Shown one piece after another: positions 34,767 to 46,700 of a stretch of DNA of 64,000 bases. The first letter of the stretch is position 1; each line of letters starts with the position of its first letter. The stretch is from Xiphophorus maculatus. Lineage: Eukaryota > Chordata > Actinopteri > Cyprinodontiformes > Poeciliidae. The notes beneath the pieces are model-generated. The model did no database searches and had not been told where the DNA came from. It was given only the letters and a program-made list of their open reading frames with translations. A program made the translations under genes and the position numbers. The DNA lies in the NCBI RefSeq assembly GCF_002775205.1, contig NC_036450.1, positions 20,400,479 through 20,464,478 on the forward strand. Direction: 5' to 3'.

Positions 34767-34934
34767 TCAGCAGTTGCTGCTGTTCCGAAACTCTCCGTTC
34801 TCGGTGATCTGCAGCTTGGTGGGGTTGGTGGGGGAGATGCCGTTGCGGGTCTGCATGCTGTAACGCTCCTTCAGCTGGCTGAGCGCGCTCATGAGACGAG
34901 CGTTGGCGGCATCCAGCGACGCTATGCGCTTCTC
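34767..34934 (-). CDS. dab2ip: dab2ip terminal coding exon
   Basis: 168 bases: [20 protein letters not shown] to [13 protein letters not shown], stop TGA at 34769-34767. Almost identical to the mammalian C-terminus as recalled. Confidence 0.96.
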   Translation of the reverse strand, partial: EKRIASLDAANARLMSALSQLKERYSMQTRNGISPTNPTKLQITENGEFRNSSNC

Positions 34935-37900
34935 CTGCACAAGAAACATAACGTGAAGGAAACCTTTTCAGAAAAGTCAGCAAACTTCAGCTGAAATCTG
35001 AGTTTGCTAAACTTGTTCCAATAGATTCCCGAGAGGATTTGATCTGTTTGTGATGATTAACTGGCGATTAAAAAGCTCTAAATACTACTTTTTACATTAA
35101 CAGGAAGTATATTTTAAATTGAAAAGTGACAAGTCTGTTGTCTTTTAAAGTACACTTTTAAGACTAATGAGCTTAGGAGAACAGCCTCCATGCAATATTA
35201 AAGTTTCCAAAGTGTTCTAGAAGTTCAGACTGCGACTTCCAGTTAAACACACAAAGCTCATTGTCCTCTAGACAATAAAACCCTATAAGATGGGAGTTTC
35301 TCGTGCGGTTGTCATCTTTTGATTACGCATTAAGTATGGAGTGAGCACTCTTACTCTACTTGAAGATCTGCGAAAGTAAACAATGTAACCCACCAAAAAC
35401 ATAGCCAAGATGACAGCCTAAGCAAAGCTAACAATAAAAAAGTTGTTGAGAATATGATGCGTCATAACCATAAATGTAAGCATTTTACTCAAACTCTTTA
35501 TATTTTATTTTCCCCTGCCTGTTGACGGAGAGCACAGACTGCCTTACTGAGCTGCGGCTGTTTGCAGACACACACTCTCATTACTGTGGGCGTGAAGGAG
35601 ATTAATGACCTTTGTTTGTCTGTGCGCGAATTTGCATTAATGCCACGCTGCGGGGGTGGATGTTTTCCGGTTTGACTTGAGAGACGTATATATCTGAAAT
35701 GTATTTTCGTGCCGTAAAAGGGGGTCACAAAAGTAAATGTTGTTTCTCAGGGGGGAAAAAATTAAATAAAAGAGAGAAAGAAAGACAGAACAGGTATATT
35801 CTGTTCAACAATTGGAGCTTTCCTCAGCCAGATTAGAGGCCAAAATGAATTAAACATCTTCTGAGATCAGTCTACAATGAATGTTTCCTGTTAGTCAGAA
35901 TATTTCGACAGACCTGCGCATCAATGATCTTCTGTTTAGAGTCCACGACTGCTTGCATGTCAGAGTGGTCCTTCTTCAGCTCCTCTTCCACCGACATTAA
36001 CCTGGGTGTCACAACAACAAATGGGGACACAACTGTTAATAGATAAGAGAGCAAACGCACAGCAGCACACACTCCGGACTCTTCCTCCCATACCGACTGA
36101 TGATGCTCTTCATCTGGAGGTCCTTGTCGTCCTGCTGCCTGCGCAGACGCTCCTCCGACTCCTCCAGCCTGGCCTGGTACTCCAGCAGGACCTTCTGGGC
36201 CTGCTCGTCCTGCCCCTTCAGACGGGCTTCGTACTCCTCCAGCTTCTGCACGGAGGCGCGCAGTTTCTCCTGCAGCACTGCAATCTCCTGCTGGTACTGC
36301 GAGCAAAAGCACCGGAGAGAGACAGAGAGATGCTAGTCGTCATCGAGCCGTACCCGCTTTAATCGCACGAGAACACACACACACACACACACACACAGAA
36401 AAAAAAGGTGCAAATACGCCGGTGATTCCGAAAATGTATCCAAGGGCCTGTCGAGCAGTGTGGCTTTTCAATAGGAGAGACAGAAAAGTTGAGAGGCTTT
36501 TGCTAAACAGCAAGAGGAGGAAGAGATGAGTTGCAAACGAAACCCCAAAAATGTCCATGTGCCCATCATAGAACCTCATGGGAGGGTTTCAGAAAGTTCT
36601 CTTCATGCCAGAGGGAGAAAGTAAAGCGTAGAAATTGATTTTGGTGAGAAAAAGAAAACAAAAAAACTATGTGGTGAGTGAGGGGAACCAGGAAGATTGT
36701 AAAGTTCTCAGCTGCGTTACAAAAGAACTCGGAATTTTATGTATTTATTTATTTTTCCACATTTTATGACATGACAAAGCAGCTTGGATGTAACGTCTAT
36801 CTGTCGCTGCGTTTCCATCGACTATGTAGCTGCGCTACGTAGTCTTAAAATCAAAATCAAAACTCACGCCTTTCGATAGAACGTTTTTCCGCTAGGATGA
36901 GGTCGTTTTTCAGCTTTGTCGAAATTTGCCTGTCTCGCAACCGAAACGCTTTTTTCGCGATGACCGACCAGATGTTACTGCCGGCGGGAAAGATGACGAC
37001 CACAACAGGAAGTGGTAGGAGGAAGATGGCGCTGCATGTTTTTTTTTTTTTATTGGACGTGTGATTTTAACTCCATCTCCGATTTAACAGAAACGCGACT
37101 TTAGCGGAACAAAGTGTCGCACACGTTTCCGATAGAAACGCAGGTGATTTCGCATTTCTACACTTCTAGTCTGCGCTCGCTCGTCCTTTCCAAATAAAGG
37201 ATTTAAAACTTGCCTGTAAGGGAATTCAAATCTTCTGGTTGTTTTGTTTTTTTTTCTCTCTCTATAACCTCAATATACTTTCAACTTTTATCAACTTCAT
37301 CCCTGAGCCGCGTGCCGTGTTCCTTGAATTTCAAAACACACAGCTCTGTGTGCATTTCCTCACCTCACACCTGGCATGTGTCAGAATAAGAAGAGGCGTC
37401 TGCAGCTCCTGTCTTGCAGTTCGTTGCCACAGAGCAGGTGAAAGTGCACCTCATCAGCTTAGTTCCTTTTTGATACAACCTGGGTTTTTTTTTGCCTATC
37501 TGGATTGATTGTTTTTGTTTTTATTGTTTTTTAAACCAAACGAAATGCTGCAACCTTCAGCAATAACTGATAGGGAGTTTAGTTTCCCCAGCACCCTGAA
37601 TTATCTGATTCCCTCGCACGAAGAGAGAATGCTATTGGGATCCCTTATCTTTCTCCGTCACCTTCCACGCATGCCAAATCGCCGAGACGTTCTCCTGTTC
37701 AAGCAATCTCTACAAGGGGGAACGGTGACCTCAAACAGATATGTCTTGTGGTCTGCTGTCCTCGCCTTCCTCCGTCTCTTATCCCTCCGATCCTGTGTCC
37801 GATTCCCTCGAGAGCGAGCGACATCTGTTGTGACCGGGCTTTCGTTCTGCTTCTCCGTCTCCCTCAAAACGAGCCGCATCTCCGACCTGCTCGGCTATAC

Positions 37901-40900
37901 TCGAGTCGTCTTGGCTGCATTTGCTTACGTGCAAAATTAGAGGATATGGCTCGTACGGTGACCTGCGTACAAAGCGCCGCAGAATGGAGAGTGAAACGAA
38001 CACACGTCGGGTGAATATTGATAAGAGGAAGAACAAAAGACAGATGGGGAAACAAAGGAGCTTTGAACAGATGTCCCCTCAGCCCGCCTGCTGTCCTGAT
38101 GCTCCAGCTGACAACATTCCAGATAAAGTTATTTTTCCGTTCGGGCCAACGGCGGACACCTTTCAAAAGGAGGAGTTGTGCAAAAATGGTCGCCCTCAAC
38201 TTCGAATTTAGAAATGAGGCCAAATGGAACTGAACACACATTACTTTAGTGAGGAGCTGTGCTGTAAAATAAGAAAAAAAAACTTTCTTTGGAAAGGATT
38301 ATGCTTCCTCAGAACCGGACTGTAGCCATATTACATATGCCTTCAAATCTCTGTTGTGTCTAAAGTGAGGTCCAGATACGCTCAAGAACTCAGACACAAC
38401 TTTTTAGTTTGTTGTGTCAGAGCTTTTCTACCAAAAGAATTAAATCAAGCCTAGTAGTTTTGTCAGAAGGACGTTGGAAATCTTCTATTTTGTCTTTCAC
38501 TTCAGTTGGAGATCCAGTGTAACCCAGTTTTTATGACCCTGGAACTTTTTTCTTACATTTTATCACCATACATTTCAATTTTCACTACAAGCATTTCATG
38601 CGGTAGAACAATACACTAGCCTTTTCATGCGTAGCGGTCACTGCAGTGGACAGCTGTCTAAAGGCCATTTTCTTGTGGATATGTACAGTATGTTGTAAAT
38701 GCACACAGACCACTGAAGTGGACACTAGTGCGTCATGCAGTACACTATCAACTACTGGAAAGTCCAAGAACATTTTTGTTAAATCCAATATGGCAGACAG
38801 ACAGAAAAGCAGGCCGACCAACTCAGGAAAATCCAGTCCCTACTTCTACGGTGGAGAAGTCTTGCAGGTAAAAAAAAATAAAAATAGTGTGACATCAACT
38901 AAACCCTTAAGACTAATACTACTGATATATTAATAAAAATTACAACTGATCATGTAGAAAAAAATCCTAGAATTTATTTATTAAAAAAAATAAAAATATT
39001 CCCCCCAAAATCTTTTTGTGTCTTAAGAAAATCAAAAATCACTTCAGAAAAAAAAAAGAAAAGATTATAATTCATGCACGAAAGTGCTAGACTTCCCAAA
39101 GATTTTTGATTACATTAAGGCATGGACTTTGACTAGGCTATTCTGCTTAGTCCAATGTAGTAACCAAATCAGGCCATTGTAGCTCAGGTTGTGTGTGCGG
39201 TAGCATCACCCTGCTGTTTTGCAGCACTCACTGTGCGGTCTAACAACTTAAACATGTCACCCTCTGCGAACTTGATATGACGGCAAGTCGTGTCACACCG
39301 AGCGATAGAAGATGGCAGACTGCGCGGCTTGTTACTGCGGCAAAGTCTTGTCAGAGGGATCCGACAGACACGTCAGTCAGTCGGGGAACGGACAGCGAGT
39401 TACGGGCGTTGATGCACTTATTATTAGAGCAAGACGGTGAGAAGAGGAAGGGGAGAGGAAGCAGCAGGAGATGTGTTCATGACTGGGACGAGGAGGACAG
39501 AAATCGGATGTTTCGGTCACAGAAACATTTTGACACCGCCTGATATTTGTTGCGGGCGGTCTTTGGTTGGGTCGGTGCAAAATCGGCTGTCGGTGCGTCT
39601 GTCACACTGGACGACCGCAGGCCGCCGCTTCCGGCTCACGACCACAGGTTTCCTGTCACGATTAAAGATGACCGATAATGATCCTGTATGACCTCGGGGG
39701 TTTTCTCATTGGATTCCCCTTGTCCCTCCAACCCTGACCCACAATGATGCTACCACTATTATTTCTCAAGAAGATGTGCTGTGTTAGCTTTGTTGCTACA
39801 AATGATGTTTTGAATGTAGATCATGAAGTTGTACTTAGTTATGGTTTTCTTCTTACACATTTTCAAAAAAGAACAGATTAATGTAATTCACAACGAATGG
39901 ATTTTGTGTCGTGATATTATTCCTGTGGATCTCTGCGACTCTTGGCTGTGTCTCTGATGAAATGGACGTCTTGGTGGGATTGCAGTTGTGCCAAATTTAT
40001 GCCAATGTTCGGATTATAGTTGGAACAGTGTCAGTATATTTTTTTGTAAACCTAAAACAGCTTTAAACTGCTAAGGTACATAATGGTTTGTAGTTGTAAT
40101 GTGACTAATGTCAAAAAGTTTAAGATGTGCAAATATATATATATTTTTGCAAGGTACAGTAGATCCAGAAGTAGGCAATACTCAGTTTGTGTGATTACAA
40201 GTCTTTGGGCTTGATTGTGCGTTATAACAACATACATGTATTTCCTCCCGGTCGTCTTTAATGTAAGTAAACACTATAATTTCCGAGGTAAATCGGAGGT
40301 AAAAAACTGAAACTGTGACAAATAAGGTTGGATGAAGCCTAATTTTATCTTGTACCCCACACAATGAGGAGGATGGTAAAAGTAAGAGTGGTAAAAAAAA
40401 AGTGTAAATCTCATTGTTAGATTTCTTCAGAGGAAAATTATGCAACTACTTTAAAATAGGTTTGCATTTTAAGCATTTTGCACATCTTCAACAGGGGTGT
40501 CAAAAAACAAAGAGGGTGCTGAACATGCTCACAATGGACTATTCTTAATTTTTCCTTATTCAGTATTCTCCATCTACCGGTCCGGAGTTTCAACGTGTTC
40601 TTTGGTCGAGCAGAGTGAGTCAGGAGGTGAAAACGAGAAAAAAAGATTTGTCGGACGTTTGAGTCGCCGGGGTTAAAAAAGAAACTCAATTTTTTGCAAA
40701 TTCACAACATGAGACATCTCACTGAACTTGTTGAGTGGTAACGCTCAGAGTCCATCCCACCTCCTTATATTTACTTCTCAATGACTAAGATGTACTTATT
40801 AAACTCCCTTGCTCAGTGGTTTCATGAATAATTTTTTTGTATTTCTCAGATGGCCTTATTTAATTTAGTTATCTTTAAGAGAGAGAGAGAGAGAAAACCC

Positions 40901-43663
40901 TCTTCATTTTAATATTTGATATGTTGTTTCTGTGATTAAGTAATATTATGCATGACCCTACATTTTGTTTTTGAGATGGAATATGCAAATGCTGCTGGAA
41001 AAAGAAAATATTCATATAAACTGAAAATATATAAATATTTTTTTCTTTTACTCGTGTGAATTAAGAAATGCAAGATTTGTGACTCATGAATATTTCCATA
41101 TTGCATAAAGCATGCCCTATATTTTTACCGGTCCTACGACAGTGTGCATTGTAAATGAATTTAACACTGCATAAGATGGTTAGGGGCGGCTCGCCTCTGT
41201 GGAGGCCGTACTGTCTTCCAGTCCGTTCTGCTGTTCCAGGGTGGCTGTGGTTTCTTTGTTAAGACTTGAGTTATTGCCTTCTTTGGTAGTTCTCCCTCCC
41301 AGGGCTGCTGGCTTCTATAAAGTATGAGCTATGCTAGGATGACAGGTTTCTTCTTATTATAGATAGGAGGGTGTGGGGGAAAAAAATGAAGAGAGGGAGC
41401 ATGTGGGAACTAAACAAAGCATAAGAAGCAGAGCAGCGATGAACAGCTGTAGACACTGGGAAGCAGAGGAAGCGGCACGAAAACGACTTTTTGTCTCGAT
41501 CACACACATGCAAGCGCAGGCTACAAGCAGTCTGTGTGGATATTCGGAGTGTTAATCCTCACACGCACGTATGCGGTGCTAAGTTTGGTTTGAAATCTTA
41601 TTTTTGTGATGTGAGGAGGGGAAGGGGGGGGTGGCTTATAAGAAAATATATTTTTTCTGTGTGTGGTATTATGGTATTATGAAGGCCTCTGGTTGTATTT
41701 ATGTAACATCAGATATCCATTTCCTAAATATTCCTAATATATTCAAATTGATATTGAATAAAGCGTTCAATGTGACGAGGACTATTTATTTCAGTTATTT
41801 TTTTTCTTGCAGGTGGGAAAGTGCTTAACTCAGCTTACAGGAGAACAATTAAGGCGTTCTCCCTTACAAATGATACACATTGAATGTGTTTAAATTAGTT
41901 CCAGTTGGCTGAACGAGAAAGAAATCTTAATCTATTTAAATGGCCTTTCCACTAGCCTGCAGGTCAAACAATTGACCTATTAGCAAGAAAATAATCAACC
42001 GATTAATGAAGTTGTTGCAGTAGTAGTTCTGCTATTGAGTGCTGGTGCCTGGAGACTAAAAAGTGTTACTTTGTGTTTCTGTGTAATTAGCGAAATGAAC
42101 AACATTTTTACAACATTTGGAGTCTGACACGCCGACAAAAATACATACTGTGTTCACACGGGACAGTTAGATTTGATAGAGGCTGTAATTATACCTAATT
42201 GCGATTTAGGAGTCTCTCACAAGTCTAAATCAAAATGAAGAGCAAAGTGGGAATGCTACAGCAGAACAACAGGAGGAAAAAAAAGATGTTTTCAGTAGCT
42301 GAATGCAGTGCCTTGTAAAAGTATCCATACCGCTTCCACATATTGACGTCTTGTCACGTCATTGCAAATTTGTATGTTTTTATTAGGATTTTATGTAGCA
42401 ACACAAAGTTGTGCATGTTTGTGAAGTGACAGAAAAAGGATACAAAGATTAATGCGTTGTATATTTGTATTCAGCCGTCTTTTTTTGGAGCATTTACCAA
42501 TTTGGCGACATTTTTGTCCGTTCTTCTTTGCAATATTCTCAGTAGGATTCAGAGCTGCGTCGTTTCAACAATGAATATGCTAATCTAAAACATTTTGACT
42601 GTAGCTCTGGCTTTCTGTTTATAATAGTTGAAGGTTAACTAGAGCATAAATATCATCTTTACAACATTTTTGCTTTTGTGTTTTTATTTATATTTTTTCT
42701 AGAATTGTCAACCATTTTTTGCACGTTTCCATTTGTACTTTGTTGATTTATCTATGGTGATAAGTCTTTGAGACTGGAAGGCCTGGTTGTCATCACCCTA
42801 ATCATCCCCCGACTTCCTGTCAGATTAAAATTAGAACTCTGACTGGGCCTCTCCAAAATGATAATATTACTTACAATTGTTGGTAAAAGCAAAATATATC
42901 ATTTTGAACCTTAAGCTACCAGAAGAATCAGTTCTCTGTAGCATAACACTGCCACCACCGTGTTCTGTAATAGAAATGGTGAGTTGCAGTTAACAGTGTT
43001 TTGCATGTAGGCAAAAAAACCTTGGTCTCATCTGACCAGAACACATTCTCTTCTGTTTTCTAGATGACTTCTGGCAAAATACAACAGCTCTTTGAATAAC
43101 TTTCACACACACAGGTAAAAATTTTTTCCCCTTATTAGGCGACTTTTAAGACAAGTTGTTTTCACTGAACTTCATTTATGTTTACGTAAAAGGACGCTGA
43201 ATACAAAACCAAAGTGGCACACTTGGAATGTTTTTCGTAAAGAAAAAAATAAAAATCTGAAAACCACTCCACCGTTTGTGTTCGTTCATCCCATGAATTC
43301 CTTGTTAAATATGTTAAGGTTTGTGGTTGTAACTTGAGAAAATGCGGGGGGAAAAAAACAAAAACTGCAAGGGGTAAGCAGACTTTTTCAAAGCACTGAA
43401 TGTGCCACACGGTGAGGAAAAGAAGAGAGAGAGAGCTCAGTGGAGGGGGAGGGTGGAATCAAAGCTAAGGGTGTGGGGTTGCTAAAGGTCAAAGGTTGGA
43501 TGACGGGGGGTTACCTTCTCCACCTGAGTCAGATCCTCTCTGTTTCTTAGTGACTCGGGCTCCATCCCCTCATGGTCTAAATACTGCACATTCATATTCA
43601 AAAGCCAGGCTGCTGTGCGGTCCAGCGCACTGGGGTTCACTGGGGAGGGGGCCTAATAAAACC

Positions 43664-43703
<40 letters not shown>

Positions 43704-46700
43704 CCCACATGAGCTGAATGAAAAGTGTCAGGGAAAGGGGGCAGGAGGGAGGTTGCAAAAAAAACACAACAGGAACAACAGAAATAAGCTTGAAATGCAC
43801 CAACTGATCTGGGCTGAAAAGCAGCAGGTGGAATGGATGCACACACTGGTCTGTAAGCTCCCACTGTGGCGCGCACGCACACTTTTTAAATCTGTACGAG
43901 AACACCTCGCGTCATGGCAGCACGGGAAGTGGATACTTGAGATAAAGAGAGGGAGCAAAAAATCTGTCAGAGAGTTGATTAGTTTAAAAGTGATCCGGCT
44001 TCATTGGATTTGATGGATTCCCTCTCTGCTCACCTTTGATTGGTTGATTCGTTGCTAAGCGTTTCATCCAGCTAGGTTCAGAGTTACAGGAAAGAAAGAG
44101 GAATTCTTTGCGCCAAGCTATGTGTGTTATGATGTTCGGAGCTACGTTTCCTCTGTTTACATCAGCAAAAACGTCTCAAGTCTCAATCTGTATTCATTTT
44201 ATCATTGATATGGCATTACATAATTGCAAGTTAATGGATAGCTAAAGCCTCCAGTAGTAGAATATAGTAAAGTGAATCCAGGTACTTCTTGATCAGTGTG
44301 TTTCACCTCATATGTAGGGATAAATTATTGCAAATGTTGGTTTACTGTACATACTCTTATCAAACCTGGTGTCTTTTTTGTTGATCCATTAAAAAGGTGA
44401 CCAATTGTCATTTTCAACAAAAGAGATTGAGAAGATTGTAGCCAAGATCCAGATATTTTGACATCAGATGATATGGTACAGTATTTAGTGTCCAGGGATT
44501 TTATTCTGGAAGCATCAAACAGACTTGATACTGAAACCAAACCCGAGCATATATAGCACTAGTCAGACATTTACATACACTCATCATAAGCAAGAGTTGC
44601 CTTCTTTTTTATTTATTTTTTCCTTTCTATGATTCTTTTTTTGTTGTTTTTTTTGGTCAGAGGTCACGTGAGTAAAGCAGGTTTATCATCAGCATGGATA
44701 GAGAGAGTGCCAGCCAGAAAAGAATCAACACCTTCAAGTGTTAACTTTCACAGTTACCAATATGCCACGTTTTCTTCCTAAGGACAGCTTAATGGTCACA
44801 AATGAAAAGTTGAAGCTACTTAGGCACAACGGCAAGGAAAATATTTGGAACCAAATTTGGTGAAGCTTCCAAATTTAGGAACACTGTGGCTATATTATCC
44901 TATGCTACACTAGACTGACTACACACCTGCTACTGAACTAGACAGAACTACACTACACTACACAATACTATGTCTGTTGATTATGCTCAAAGAGCTGATA
45001 ACCCAACAGATATAACTGAATTTTGCCAAGAAGCGTTAAATACTCAGTCAAAACTGTGTTGAAGATTTGTTCACAGCTAAACAAGGTGTGCAGTAAAGAT
45101 CCAGCTTATTAAGATCTACGTTTATATTTAAACATGTATGTATAATTTTGACCCAGTGTGAATTAGAGTACACAGTACACATTTATCTAATAAGATTCAG
45201 GCTGTGCCTCTGCAGCACCCTAATACCCAGTAAAGCAGTGCTGTGGGGAACGGGGCCGCCTGCATGGAAATAACTATTATTACACAGGATGTGACTGGAG
45301 TTCATTAGGGTGAAATGTGCTGTCTCTGCGATTACACCCACCAAGGCTTCCCTTCATAAATAGCTCTTCTTTAATATCCGTAATCTCCTGTATTTACCTC
45401 CAGAGACAGTTCAAGGTTGATTTATGAAATAACTTCTTCAGTTGTATTATTATTTTTTTAATATTATTATTAATATTATTTATATTGACGTCGTTAGAGT
45501 TGTGTTTTTTGACACTGACCTGTTTGTGCTGAGCTCTCTGTTTGGTCTCGGGACTGTCGCTTTTAGAGGAGGACGACTGCTGCCGCAAACGAGCGCCGCT
45601 GGCCGGCCAGTCGGGCGACGACGTCATCATGCCGCCGGAGGTGGGGCGGGGGTACGGGCCGCTGCTGAGCAGATTCGGCGGGGTGCGGCCTCGCGTGACG
45701 CTCTGGGGGGGAGGCTGGTCTATCCTCCGCTGGGGGCCGGCGCTGTTCTGTCTCGGGACGGTGGGCTGATGCTGGGTCTCCGTTAGCGACAGTTGCCGAC
45801 GGTTGAACTCCCCAGAACGCCGGGTGTACTCATCGCCGCTGCTTCCCCCGCCTCCTCCGCCACCGCCGCTATGGTTCATAAAGGCTTGCTTCCCTCCTGC
45901 TGGCCCGTCCTCATTGTTGCTATGGGAACTAACTGAACTGTGGCACTCTGACCCCGAATCAGTCATTCCTCGAGGAGACACTGGCAAGCAGGCCGCCATC
46001 TGGTAAACTGGGTTCTGGAAGGACAGGGGGGCAAGTAGCTGGGCGGGTCGGCCCGGAGTGCTGTCCGTGTTTGGGGTGATGGGGGCCTGACCTGGCCTCC
46101 TCATGGTAGGACCGCCTGGGATGTTGCCCTGAGAGACTCTGACGGGCCAGCCCCCGCCAGAAGCTTGGGTCTCACCCAGAACATCCGAAGGGCTTTGAGC
46201 TGTCCCAGCGTCCAGATTGCGGGGGTCCTGCAGGTCCACCATGGATAAACTTTTGTTGCCGTTGGACATGCCCAGCTCGGGCTCATTAGTCTCAGAGTAG
46301 CTTGAACTGCGAGCAGGCGAAGGCTGGATACCCGAGCTCCTCGTCACAAAGAAGATGTCCTTATTCTCCGGAGTGGGCGAGGGTAACCGGGTGAAGTCGA
46401 CCAATCTGAAATAGACAGGGGAAAACAACCGCGTTTAAGAGTTTAGCTGGGTAATTGTAGAAATGCACCATTCCTGATGGCATAACAGACACTGGAGTGG
46501 CTCTGTTTCGTTAGTTCTGATTGGTTGGTTTTGCAGAATTTTGTTTGTATTTTGCTTTGATTGACGGGTTGCATGTTTAGACAATTACTCTCCTTGTTTG
46601 TGGATGCTGCGCAACTTTTCACTTTTGGACAGTTGTTATGATGCGAAACCATGACAAGAAAGTATTGTTTTTACAACCGGGAGCAGATGAATGGCGTCTT

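Larger units (their letters stand above)
36297..43514 (-). other. dab2ip 7.2-kb intron
   Basis: Contains a (CA)n run at 36370-36399, the 337-bp MITE-like element, two Tc1-like fossils, a CpG-rich patch at 39277-39690 and a short (GA)n at 40878-40895. The remainder, including 37240-38230, shows frames but no recognisable protein. Confidence 0.75.
43653..45519 (-). other. dab2ip intron before the TAAWLL exon
   Basis: Has a (CA)n microsatellite at the acceptor side, a Tc1-type remnant at about 44558-44900 and a run of degenerate CTACACTA-like units at about 44900-44970. Confidence 0.75.

Noticed and set aside
37509..37940. 143-codon plus-strand frame
   Set aside because: Low-complexity composition, no recognisable motif and no splice or promoter context; lies in a dab2ip intron.
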